The position numbers and the translations under genes were made by a program. This document shows positions 22,987-29,196 of a stretch of DNA of 29,196 nucleotides, one piece after another (position 1 is the stretch's first letter; every line of letters begins with the position of its first letter). The stretch comes from a virus: positions 1-29,196 of the IMG/VR virus record IMGVR_UViG_3300034096_000939. One strand, given 5' to 3'. The notes under the pieces were generated by a model, which saw only the letters and a list, made by a program, of their open reading frames with translations, had not been told where the DNA came from and did not search any database.

Positions 22987-23271
22987 ATGACTGAAACTTT
23001 AGAAACTGTATTTGGTACGCTTGATGATAAACAATTAAAAATTCTTACTGATGGATTAAAAGAAATTTCAGTTCATTTTTCTAGAGTTGAGCGCGAAAAA
23101 GAAGCAATTAAAGATATCGTTGATGCTGTTAAAGATCAAATTGAGTTACCAAAGAAAATTATTAATCGTTTAGCTAAAACGTATCATAAACAGAATTTTG
23201 CTGAACAGAATACTGAAGATAAAGAATTTGCTAAACTTTATGTAAGTGTTGTATCAGGTCATACAGCTTAA
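22987..23271 (+). CDS. DsbA-like double-stranded DNA-binding protein (late transcription factor)
   Basis: This 94-aa protein resembles T4 DsbA (about 89 aa), which binds double-stranded DNA and helps late transcription. The C-terminal half follows the same pattern: IKDIVDAVKDQIELPKKIINRL, then AKTYHKQNF and a closing EFAKLYVSVV, like T4's 'KDELGVDGKMFNRLLALYHKDN' region. T4 dsbA is encoded elsewhere, so the location beside the clamp is different. The assignment is by remembered sequence pattern. It ends just before a strong terminator. Confidence 0.55.
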   Translation: MTETLETVFGTLDDKQLKILTDGLKEISVHFSRVEREKEAIKDIVDAVKDQIELPKKIINRLAKTYHKQNFAEQNTEDKEFAKLYVSVVSGHTA

Positions 23272-23283
23272 TTATTGATTTTT

Positions 23284-23306
23284 GGGTGGCTTCGGTCACC
23301 CTTTTT
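23284..23306 (+). terminator. Rho-independent terminator between the DsbA-like gene and gp44
   Basis: GGGTGGC and GTCACCC form a 7-bp stem (one G-U) capped by TTCG and followed by TTTTT. It ends the gp45 transcript partway through the replisome block, so gp44 expression relies on read-through or an unrecognised promoter. Confidence 0.92.
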
Positions 23307-23331
23307 ATTATTTTTATTGTGAGATTATATT

Positions 23332-24270
23332 ATGCGTGAACATGTACTTTGGGTTGAAAAATACAGACCAGAAAAAATTGCCGATTGTATTCTTCCTGAA
23401 TCAATCAAATCAACGTTTCAAGAATTTGTTACTCAAAACAAAATCCCTCATTTATTAATTGCAGGTTCAGCTGGCGTTGGTAAAACAACTATTGCAAAAG
23501 CCTTATGTAAAGAAACAGATTGCGACTATATTGTCATTAATGGTTCTGATGAAAATGGTATTGATGTTCTTCGTGGTAAAATTAAAAATTATGCTTCATC
23601 AGTTAGTTTATCTGGCGGACGTAAAGTAATTATTATTGATGAAGCAGATTATTTAAATGCTAATTCACTACAACCAGCTTTGCGTAATGCAATTGAAGAG
23701 TTTTCTCGTAACTGTTCTTTTATATTTACTTGTAACTATAAAAATCGTATTATTGAACCGCTACATTCAAGATGTTCAGTTGTTGATGTAAAGATTACAA
23801 AAGATGATAAGCAGAAATTAATGGCTCAGTTTTTTAAACGAGTTTGTTGGATTTTAGATGAAGAAAAAGTTGAATATAACAAAGAAGTTGTAGCTCAGGT
23901 TATTGCTAAATATTATCCAGATAATCGTAGAGTTTTAAATGAACTTCAGCGTTATGCAATGGGTGGTGTTATTGATGCTGGTTTATTATCACAAGTTTCT
24001 GATGTAAATTTAACACCATTAATCAAAGGTTTAAAAGAAAAATCATTTGCTGATGTTAGAAAGTGGGTTGTTGATAACTTAGATAACGATAGTCAAACAA
24101 TTTATCGCAAGATGTATGATTCAATGTATGATATTTTAAAGCCGAATTCAATTCCACAGTTAGTATTATTAATTGGTCGTTATCAATATCAAACAGCTTT
24201 TGTTATTGATCATGAGATTAATTTAATGGCTTTCTTTACAGAATGTATGGTTGACTTAGAATTCAAATAG
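23332..24270 (+). CDS. 44: Clamp loader large subunit gp44
   Basis: This AAA+ ATPase (four copies with gp62) opens and loads the gp45 clamp. The 312 aa match T4 gp44 (319). It starts with the clamp-loader WVEKYRPEKI. Walker A is GSAGVGKT (45-52), Walker B is IIIDEAD (100-106), and an HSRC sensor motif sits near residue 146. It is followed by gp62 after 7 nt with an AGGTG ribosome site. Confidence 0.97.
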   Translation: MREHVLWVEKYRPEKIADCILPESIKSTFQEFVTQNKIPHLLIAGSAGVGKTTIAKALCKETDCDYIVINGSDENGIDVLRGKIKNYASSVSLSGGRKVIIIDEADYLNANSLQPALRNAIEEFSRNCSFIFTCNYKNRIIEPLHSRCSVVDVKITKDDKQKLMAQFFKRVCWILDEEKVEYNKEVVAQVIAKYYPDNRRVLNELQRYAMGGVIDAGLLSQVSDVNLTPLIKGLKEKSFADVRKWVVDNLDNDSQTIYRKMYDSMYDILKPNSIPQLVLLIGRYQYQTAFVIDHEINLMAFFTECMVDLEFK

Positions 24271-24277
24271 GTGATTT

Positions 24278-24661
24278 ATGGATTTGTTTAAAGAAGTTTT
24301 ACCATCATTGCTTCAAACTAAAAAATCTATTATTACATCTGATAACGAAAAAGAATATGAACCTTATATTGTAAATCGCGCATTAAGCCAACATAATGAT
24401 TGTTTGTTATATGTAAATGAAATGAATCAGTATTCTGGCTTAGATAAAAAAATGCAATATGATTTTTATTTGTTTATTTTACATAGCAAAAAACGCCCAT
24501 TTCAAAAATGGTATAAAGCAAATGAATCAAAAGACATAGCATTAATTAAAGAGTATTTCGGTTATTCATCAGAAAAAGCCAAAGATGCGTTAAGAATTCT
24601 TACGTCTTTGCAGTTGGAAACTATAAGACAAATATTAGACAAAGGCGGGGTAATTAAATAA
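24278..24661 (+). CDS. 62: Clamp loader small subunit gp62
   Basis: This is the single non-ATPase subunit that completes the clamp loader. Identification rests on position after gp44 and before regA, and on the YIVNRALSQHNDCLLYVNEMN segment (residues 30-50) and LDKKMQYDFYLFILHSKKRPF (55-75), typical of gp62. At 127 aa it is much shorter than T4 gp62 (187), as in other exo-T-even phages; the C-terminal extension of T4 is missing. Its stop overlaps the stop of a convergent homing endonuclease. Confidence 0.9.
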   Translation: MDLFKEVLPSLLQTKKSIITSDNEKEYEPYIVNRALSQHNDCLLYVNEMNQYSGLDKKMQYDFYLFILHSKKRPFQKWYKANESKDIALIKEYFGYSSEKAKDALRILTSLQLETIRQILDKGGVIK

Positions 24662-25295
24662 TTTTATTACATTTCCATCCTTTGTGATGCTCTCTTAATT
24701 TATTGGAAACTTTATACATATTTTGTTCTGAGAGATTATTTTCTTTACAAAATTGTTTTAACCCAGTTATAATAAATTTAGTACCTATTGGATTTATTAC
24801 TTCGTATTGCTTTTCTTTTAGCTTTTTTTGTTGAAGTCTATATGTATTAGAATTATATTTTGATTTTAAATCTTCCCACTGTTCTTTTTTAATATTAGAA
24901 CATTTTAAGTTTCTATCTTCATTATAAGGAGAATTATTTTTATTCCAATTATATTTTTGTTTTTGTGAAATTTTAATTTTTTGATTTTTTGTAAGAGTTC
25001 CGCTATCTAACCCATTTTCCTGGATTAGATTAGCCCACTTATCTGATTCAACAATATTGTTTTCCGTAGAAAAATGTAACGCAATTTCTTTTATTGATGT
25101 ATCATAATATAAATCTGAAATCCATAAAGTTTTTACAAATTGTTTGCCGTGTTTTTTAATATGACTTTTCCATTTTATTCCTGATCCCAAATATGTGCGT
25201 GGATCTTTAGTTGTCTTACCGAAATATTTTAATCCGGTAATGGAATGTTGTTTAATATAAAGATATGTTGGTTTGATGGGTGAATATATATTCAT
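24654..25295 (-). CDS. GIY-YIG homing endonuclease (free-standing), second copy type
   Basis: This 213-aa nuclease has the GIY-YIG module at the N-terminus: TYLYIKQHSITGLKYFGKT (10-28), then DPRTYLGSG and KWKSHIKKHG, a form common in free-standing phage endonucleases. The C-terminal part (YEVINPIGTKFIITGLKQFC...NLSEQNMYKV) resembles a NUMOD1-type helix-turn-helix DNA-binding segment. It differs clearly from the endonuclease at 14180, so the two are not recent duplicates. AAGGAA precedes the ATG at 25295. It separates gp62 from regA, which are adjacent in T4. Confidence 0.88.
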   Translation of the reverse strand: MNIYSPIKPTYLYIKQHSITGLKYFGKTTKDPRTYLGSGIKWKSHIKKHGKQFVKTLWISDLYYDTSIKEIALHFSTENNIVESDKWANLIQENGLDSGTLTKNQKIKISQKQKYNWNKNNSPYNEDRNLKCSNIKKEQWEDLKSKYNSNTYRLQQKKLKEKQYEVINPIGTKFIITGLKQFCKENNLSEQNMYKVSNKLREHHKGWKCNKII

Positions 25296-25317
25296 GCTGA
25301 TTGTTCCTTAATAACAG

Positions 25318-25352
25318 TTAGTGTAAGTGGATGTTAGCGCATCGCGACTTAC
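25318..25352 (-). ncRNA. Conserved two-helix hairpin in the leader of homing endonuclease 2
   Basis: In the minus-strand sense this is GUAAGU-CGC-GAUG-CGCUAA-CAUC-C-ACUUAC, then ACUAA. It has the same layout as the element at 14942-14976: a 6-bp outer helix, CGC/C internal loop, inner helix and 18-nt total between outer arms. The base pairs of both helices differ between copies but stay complementary. It starts 3 nt downstream of a minus-strand TATAAATA box. Confidence 0.65.
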
Positions 25353-25355
25353 AAA

Positions 25356-25363
25356 TATTTATA
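25356..25363 (-). promoter_or_regulatory. Late promoter TATAAATA for homing endonuclease 2
   Basis: This is an exact late box on the minus strand. It overlaps by 4 bases the plus-strand late box at 25360, forming TATTTATAAATA. The transcript would start within or at the edge of the conserved hairpin. Confidence 0.6.
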
Positions 25364-25367
25364 AATA
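25360..25367 (+). promoter_or_regulatory. Late promoter TATAAATA upstream of regA
   Basis: This is an exact late box 39 nt before the regA start and may serve regA, the PAAR protein and Hsp20. It overlaps the divergent endonuclease box. Confidence 0.7.
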
Positions 25368-25406
25368 TATTATTATGATAATTTTGAATAAATAGGAAAT
25401 ATAAAA

Positions 25407-25808
25407 ATGAGTGACATTTTTAATGGATATGGCGTTGAGGTATTTATTGATGAGAATAATTTTTTAAAAATTAAAGAAACGTTATCTAGAATTGGCGTAT
25501 TATCTAAAAAAGATAAAACTTTATATCAATCATGTCATATCTTACATAAACAAGGTAGATATGTAATTATCCATTTTAAAGAATTATTTGGTCTGGATAA
25601 CAAATCTCATGAAATTAGTGAAAATGATATTGCTAGAAGAAATACTATTGTAAACCTTTTAAGGGATTGGGAACTATTGGAAATTAGACATGAAGATGAA
25701 TGTAAATCTCCATTAGTTCCAATTAGTCAAATTAAAATTTTATCGTATAAAGAAAAAGATGAATATAATTTGGTTAGTAAATATAACATCGGCAAAGTTA
25801 AAAAATAA
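25407..25808 (+). CDS. regA: RegA translational repressor
   Basis: RegA binds start regions of early mRNAs (in T4 including 44, 45 and its own) and blocks ribosomes. At 133 aa it is near T4 RegA (122). The core matches strongly: LKIKETLSRIG, LYQSCHILHKQGRYVIIHFKE (39-59), and a C-terminal KILSYKEKDEYNLVSKYNIG. An AGGAAA ribosome site precedes the ATG. The stop overlaps the next start (TAATG). It lies before gp43 in T4 order, with five extra genes inserted between. Confidence 0.96.
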   Translation: MSDIFNGYGVEVFIDENNFLKIKETLSRIGVLSKKDKTLYQSCHILHKQGRYVIIHFKELFGLDNKSHEISENDIARRNTIVNLLRDWELLEIRHEDECKSPLVPISQIKILSYKEKDEYNLVSKYNIGKVKK

Positions 25809-26071
25809 TGCCTGGAGTTACTAGAAAAGGTACGGATTCAGCTGGAGGTAAATTAGCTGCTGGATCCGGTGATGTATTTGTTAATGGAGCTGCAGCTGTT
25901 AGAAAAGGTGATGCAGTTACAGGTCATGGGGTCGCCCCTCATGATTCCCCAACTATGGCTGCTGGTTCTGGTTCAGTATTTGTTAATGGCATTGCAGTTT
26001 GTCGAGCTGGCGATGCCGCTACTTGTGGCCATTCAGCGTCAGGGTCGGGAGACGTTTTTGCTGGTGGCTAA
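25808..26071 (+). CDS. PAAR-domain spike-tip protein (gp5.4-like)
   Basis: This 87-aa PAAR protein should cap the central tail spike and sharpen its tip. It shows the repeated AGSGDVFVNG and AGSGSVFVNG segments, paired RKGDAV and RAGDAA turns, and Cys/His residues (H39, H44, C70, C74, H76) able to bind metal. In T4 the equivalent gene 5.4 is in the baseplate region; here it is coupled to regA by TAATG, an unusual place for a virion gene. Late expression could come from the box at 25360. Confidence 0.92.
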   Translation: MPGVTRKGTDSAGGKLAAGSGDVFVNGAAAVRKGDAVTGHGVAPHDSPTMAAGSGSVFVNGIAVCRAGDAATCGHSASGSGDVFAGG

Positions 26072-26080
26072 ATAGTTTTG

Positions 26081-26121
26081 CGAGAATGGTTCTCGTAGAA
26101 AAATGACCTGCTTCGGGGGTC
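26081..26121 (+). other. Two small hairpins between PAAR and Hsp20 genes
   Basis: CGAGAA-TGG-TTCTCG (26081-26095) and GACCT...GGGTC with a TTCG-containing loop (26105-26121) lie in the 81-nt gap. Neither has a T-run, so they are more likely mRNA stability or processing structures than terminators. Confidence 0.4.
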
Positions 26122-26152
26122 GAAATTAAATCTTGCTTTTAAGGAGAAAAAT

Positions 26153-26581
26153 ATGTACGCTAAAGACTTAACTACTTTTAGAACAATTCATAATTCAGCA
26201 TTAATTGGTTTTGACGAATTATTTCGTAGAATCACTGAATTGGAAAAGCCTCAAACTGGTTTTCCTCCATATGATATTATCAAACAGTCTGAAGAGAAGT
26301 TTGTTATCAAAATGGCAGTTGCTGGATATACAAAAGATCAAATCTCAGTTACTTTAGATACAGGTAAACTTGTTGTTACAGGTAAAATTAAACCAGATGA
26401 ATCTAAAAAAGATTCGGAATTCTTATATAAAGGAATTGCTGAAAGAGATTTTACTAGAACATTTACCATAGCTGATACAGTTGAAGTCGATAAAGTATCA
26501 TTATCCGATGGTATGTTATATGTATCGCTAAGAAATGTAATACCAGATAATAAAAAGCCTAAAATATTTCAAATAGAATAA
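26153..26581 (+). CDS. Small heat-shock protein Hsp20
   Basis: This alpha-crystallin-type chaperone binds unfolding proteins; phage copies are thought to aid virion folding or protect the cell during infection. It has 142 aa. An N-terminal LIGFDELFRRI segment is followed by the crystallin domain: PPYDIIKQSEEKFVIKMAVAG (about 38-58), ISVTLDTGKLVVTGK, AERDFTRTFTIADTVEVD and SLSDGMLYVSL. AAGGAG lies 8 nt before the ATG. Hsp20 is common in marine T4-like phages. A strong terminator follows. Confidence 0.94.
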   Translation: MYAKDLTTFRTIHNSALIGFDELFRRITELEKPQTGFPPYDIIKQSEEKFVIKMAVAGYTKDQISVTLDTGKLVVTGKIKPDESKKDSEFLYKGIAERDFTRTFTIADTVEVDKVSLSDGMLYVSLRNVIPDNKKPKIFQIE

Positions 26582-26599
26582 TTAGGTTTTATAACTATA

Positions 26600-26633
26600 G
26601 GGGCAATCAGAAATGGTTGCCCCTTTTTTTTTT
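26600..26633 (+). terminator. Rho-independent terminator after Hsp20
   Basis: GGGGCAA and TTGCCCC (extendable by two pairs) form a stem with an AGAAAT loop, followed by ten Ts. An early promoter begins 3 nt later. Confidence 0.94.
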
Positions 26634-26635
26634 GC

Positions 26636-26664
26636 TTGACAAAAAACAACTTATATAGTATAAT
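26636..26664 (+). promoter_or_regulatory. Consensus sigma70 early promoter for the dCMP deaminase-gp43 operon
   Basis: TTGACA (26636-26641), 17 nt and TATAAT (26659-26664) are perfect consensus. It lies just before a TAGGAGG ribosome site and drives the 90-aa gene, dCMP deaminase, the Sm-like gene and DNA polymerase. Confidence 0.92.
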
Positions 26665-26693
26665 ATTATTATAGTTTAAATGTAGGAGGTATT

Positions 26694-26966
26694 ATGTCTT
26701 ATAGCCGTTGGTCTTGTTCAGATTGGTATGCATTTCATACAACTGAATCCGGTGAAACAAAAGAAACTCAAAAGTTAGCTTTATGGTATGCTGGAGCTGA
26801 CGAAAATCCAATTTATACATATGAAGAATTAAAAACAATTACTCCCGAGATAATTAGATCAAGGTGCGATATGGAAATTAGCGAAAGTAATATGGAAGAA
26901 GCACTTTATATTATAAAGCAATTTATATTTGATATTGATGATGAATTTAATCCTGATAAAAAATGA
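26694..26966 (+). CDS. Hypothetical protein, 90 aa
   Basis: I cannot assign a function. The N-terminus MSYSRWSCSDWYAFHTTESG is rich in aromatic residues and recalls small phage proteins that begin 'SYSRWS'. The rest is acidic and helical. It is the first gene after a perfect early promoter, with the best ribosome site in the window (TAGGAGG), so it is probably made early and strongly. The stop overlaps the dCMP deaminase start (ATGA). Confidence 0.75.
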   Translation: MSYSRWSCSDWYAFHTTESGETKETQKLALWYAGADENPIYTYEELKTITPEIIRSRCDMEISESNMEEALYIIKQFIFDIDDEFNPDKK

Positions 26967-27475
26967 AAGAAAAATTTGTTAAATACTTTATGGATGTCGC
27001 CGAGAGAACTGCTCAGTTGTCCTATGCGACTCGTTTACAAGTTGGTACGGTCATAGTAAAGAATAATCGTATCATTAGCTGTGGGTACAATGGAATGCCT
27101 GCAGGGTGGACGCCTAATGATTGTGAATATCCAGTTTCTATTGATAATGTTGAATTTTCAAAATTACCTATTGACGAACAAGCTAGATTCACGTATAATT
27201 CCAATAAAAATGCATGGGAAGGGTTAAAAACTTATGATGAGTTAATTCATTCTGAGGCAAATGCAATTAGTCAACTAGCGCGTTCAACAGAATCTGGTAT
27301 AGATGCAACAATTATTTGTACTCATAGCCCTTGTTTACAGTGTGCAAAAATTATATACAGTTCTGGTATAAAAACATTATATTATAAAAACGAATATCGT
27401 TCATCCGCAGGTATTCGTTTTCTTGAAAAATGCGGTGTTAAAATCTATAAAATTGAGGAAGAAAATGACAGTTAA
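26963..27475 (+). CDS. cd: Deoxycytidylate (dCMP) deaminase
   Basis: This enzyme converts dCMP to dUMP, feeding thymidylate synthesis. It has 170 aa (T4: 193). Zinc ligands are HSEAN (H96, catalytic E98) and PCLQC (C124, C127). The N-terminal YATRLQVGTVIVKNNRIISCGYNG is typical. An insert at residues 55-90 is in the same place as in T4-type deaminases. It overlaps the neighbouring genes on both sides (4 nt and 11 nt). Confidence 0.95.
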   Translation: MKEKFVKYFMDVAERTAQLSYATRLQVGTVIVKNNRIISCGYNGMPAGWTPNDCEYPVSIDNVEFSKLPIDEQARFTYNSNKNAWEGLKTYDELIHSEANAISQLARSTESGIDATIICTHSPCLQCAKIIYSSGIKTLYYKNEYRSSAGIRFLEKCGVKIYKIEEENDS

Positions 27476-27788
27476 ACAATTTAAATTATTGTCTGGCGAA
27501 ACAGTTTTAGGTACATATCTTGGTCCATGTGAAACGCGACCTGAGTGTGATTTGTTCGAGGATACAATTCAATTAGTTATTGCTGATTCGCTGGAAAACC
27601 CAAAAGAACAATCAGTAGGATTTGCTCCTTTTCCAGAATATAATAACCCGAAAAATAAAAATAAGATTGAAATTAATAAAAATCTAGTTGTATTTTATAT
27701 TGAACCAGACGAACAATTTGTTGAACAATATAATAAAATTTTTGGTAAAATCTTAACTGCGCCACAAAAAATCTTTACAGGAAAATAA
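27465..27788 (+). CDS. Small Sm-like protein, 107 aa
   Basis: This starts at ATG 27465 with GAGGAAG; an in-frame TTG at 27423 lies inside the deaminase gene. The N-terminus KQFKLLSGETVLGTYLG matches the pattern of the 125-aa protein at 12859, and both have a later hydrophobic strand followed by a helix (LVVFYIEPDEQFVEQYNKIFG). The order of strands suggests an Sm/Hfq-like barrel, so RNA or protein binding is possible. It ends directly at the gp43 start (no gap). Confidence 0.72.
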   Translation: MTVKQFKLLSGETVLGTYLGPCETRPECDLFEDTIQLVIADSLENPKEQSVGFAPFPEYNNPKNKNKIEINKNLVVFYIEPDEQFVEQYNKIFGKILTAPQKIFTGK

Positions 27789-29196
27789 ATGTCAAAATTC
27801 TACACTGACGTATCTATATTAGGGAATAGTATTTTATATAAAGGGATTGAGGATGGTAAGCGAGTTCAGTTTAAATATGAATATTCGCCTAAAGTTTATG
27901 TTAAATCAAATAAACAAAGTGATTGGAAAAATCTTTTCGGTCAATATGTTGAAGAAATCCAACCTGGAGATATTAAAGAAACTCGCGATTTTATTAAAAG
28001 ATACGAAGATGTAGATAATTTTGAAATTTATGGTGATATCGGTTTCGATGTTCAATTTATCTCTGATCAATTTCCAAAAGTTATTGATTGGGATATAGAA
28101 TTCATTAATTCTTATGTATTGGATATCGAAACTTCAACTGAAAATTCCGGTTTTCCTTCGCCTGATGTTGCAGCAGAGGAAGTTCTTCTTATTACCATGA
28201 AAAACATGAAAACAAAACGCAGTACAACTTTTATGTCTAGAGAATATACTGGAGATAAAAAAGAAAACTGTGAGTTTATTTTGTGTGATGATGAGTATTC
28301 TTTATTAAATCGTTTTGTTGATTTCTGGAAACGTAGTGATATCGATATTATTACAGGTTGGAACGTAGAAGGGTTCGATATAAAATATCTGGTTAATCGT
28401 ATTACAAAAATAGTTAGCGAAGATAGAGTTCGCGAATTAAGTCCATGGAACCGTATTAAAGAACGTAAAACAAAGGATGATTTTGGTAAACCAACAACTT
28501 TATTTGAAATTGTCGGAGTTAACGTCATTGATTTTAGAGATCTTTATAAAAAATACGGTCAGAAAAAGCCAGAAAACTTGCGCCTAGAAACAGTTGCTCA
28601 ACTAGTATTAGGTCATGGTAAATTAGACCATAGTGAATTTGATACATTTAAAGATTTCTATACCAATGGTTGGAATAAGTTTGTTGACTATAACATTATC
28701 GACTGTGATAGAGTTGATGAGTTAGAAGATACAGAAAAACTTATTGATTTATGTTTAACTATGAGTTATCTGGCTAAGATTAATTATGGTGATATTTATA
28801 GTCAGATTAGAATGTGGGATGCAATTATTTTTAATCATTTAAAAGCCAATAAAATAGTAATTCCGCCTAGATCTAAAAATAGTAAAAGCGAACAGTTTGA
28901 AGGTGCATACGTTCGCGAACCAGTTCCTGGATTTTATCGCGATATTGCTAGTTTCGATGCCACTAGTTTGTATCCAAGTATTTTACAAACATGGAATATT
29001 TCGTTGGAAACTTTTACTGGTATGTTTGATGGTAATATTACAACTAAAGGTTTATTAGATAAAGAATATACTTTTCCAGAAGAATATGCTGTTGCAGCTA
29101 ATGGAGCTATGTATCGTAAAGATAAAGTTGGTATGATTCCTGAGTTGATTGACGTTTATATGAAAAAACGTAAAGAAGCAAAATCAACAATGTTAA
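27789..29196 (+). CDS. 43: DNA polymerase gp43, N-terminal part (runs off window)
   Basis: This is the family B replicative polymerase with 3'-5' proofreading. About 469 residues are visible and the frame is open to the last base. The exonuclease motifs are Exo I LDIET (D112, E114), Exo II NVEGFDIKYL and Exo III YNIIDCDRV. Palm motif A FDATSLYPSILQ is near residue 389. The start ATG immediately follows the Sm-like gene stop with no strong ribosome site, so translation is probably coupled. Fingers, motif C and thumb lie outside the window. Confidence 0.97.
   Translation, partial: MSKFYTDVSILGNSILYKGIEDGKRVQFKYEYSPKVYVKSNKQSDWKNLFGQYVEEIQPGDIKETRDFIKRYEDVDNFEIYGDIGFDVQFISDQFPKVIDWDIEFINSYVLDIETSTENSGFPSPDVAAEEVLLITMKNMKTKRSTTFMSREYTGDKKENCEFILCDDEYSLLNRFVDFWKRSDIDIITGWNVEGFDIKYLVNRITKIVSEDRVRELSPWNRIKERKTKDDFGKPTTLFEIVGVNVIDFRDLYKKYGQKKPENLRLETVAQLVLGHGKLDHSEFDTFKDFYTNGWNKFVDYNIIDCDRVDELEDTEKLIDLCLTMSYLAKINYGDIYSQIRMWDAIIFNHLKANKIVIPPRSKNSKSEQFEGAYVREPVPGFYRDIASFDATSLYPSILQTWNISLETFTGMFDGNITTKGLLDKEYTFPEEYAVAANGAMYRKDKVGMIPELIDVYMKKRKEAKSTML

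Noticed and set aside
28112-28528. Minus-strand frame of 138 codons
   Set aside because: It is a shadow of the exonuclease domain of DNA polymerase gp43, whose motifs are clear on the plus strand.

Overview
This window is part of the core genome of a T4-like myovirus. The DNA is very AT-rich. It carries the T4 capsid/tail block, the late-transcription sigma factor (gp55), the recombination pair gp46/gp47, UvsY/UvsW, and the T4 replisome block 45-44-62-regA-43 in near-canonical order. Late promoters read TATAAATA and early promoters look like host sigma70 promoters. A TET/JBP-type dioxygenase, an Hsp20, a deformylase relative and a PAAR spike-tip gene resemble the accessory content of marine 'exo-T-even' phages (cyanophage/pelagiphage-like). 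The host cannot be fixed from sequence alone.

Layout. 1-7953 (+): tail sheath gp18 (5' end outside the window), tail tube gp19, portal gp20, a small probable head-core protein, prohead protease gp21, scaffold gp22 and major capsid gp23, ending at a UUCG-loop terminator. 8018-10218 (-): a two-gene operon with its own early promoter, encoding a TET/JBP-like 2OG-Fe(II) dioxygenase and a glycosyltransferase-like protein; this is a probable DNA-base hypermodification module. 10335-13236 (+): tail-tube-like protein, UvsY, UvsW and a small Sm-like protein. 13237-13517 is a 280-nt structured intergenic region with a possible minus-strand small RNA. 13518-19495: gp55, a minus-strand GIY-YIG homing endonuclease, gp47, gp46, a deformylase-like protein lacking its metal ligands, an unknown protein and a glycosyltransferase. 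19514-22081: nine tRNA-like genes in three groups (Thr, Pro, a defective CAU, Asn, His, Glu, Trp, Ile2-like CAU, Gly), interleaved with a glycosyltransferase, dNMP kinase and an Lpp-like lipoprotein. 22122-24661: sliding clamp, a 57-aa protein, a DsbA-like protein and both clamp-loader subunits. 24654-25295 (-): a second GIY-YIG endonuclease. 25407 to the end: RegA, PAAR protein, Hsp20, an unknown 90-aa protein, dCMP deaminase, a second Sm-like protein and the N-terminal part of DNA polymerase gp43, which runs off the window.

Most notable observations. (1) Both homing-endonuclease genes, though their proteins are dissimilar, share the same layout (tail-to-tail with a core gene, stop codons overlapping). 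Each is preceded by the same RNA-like element: a two-helix hairpin whose helices covary, a conserved CGC/C internal loop and a conserved ACUAA, next to a late-promoter-like box. (2) The dioxygenase and its glycosyltransferase partner both end in a PIP-box-like LDxFF tail, suggesting that DNA modification is tethered to the phage sliding clamp. (3) The deformylase relative appears catalytically dead. (4) tRNA-His sits inside a 10-bp extension of its acceptor stem, and another tRNA (CAU) is truncated.
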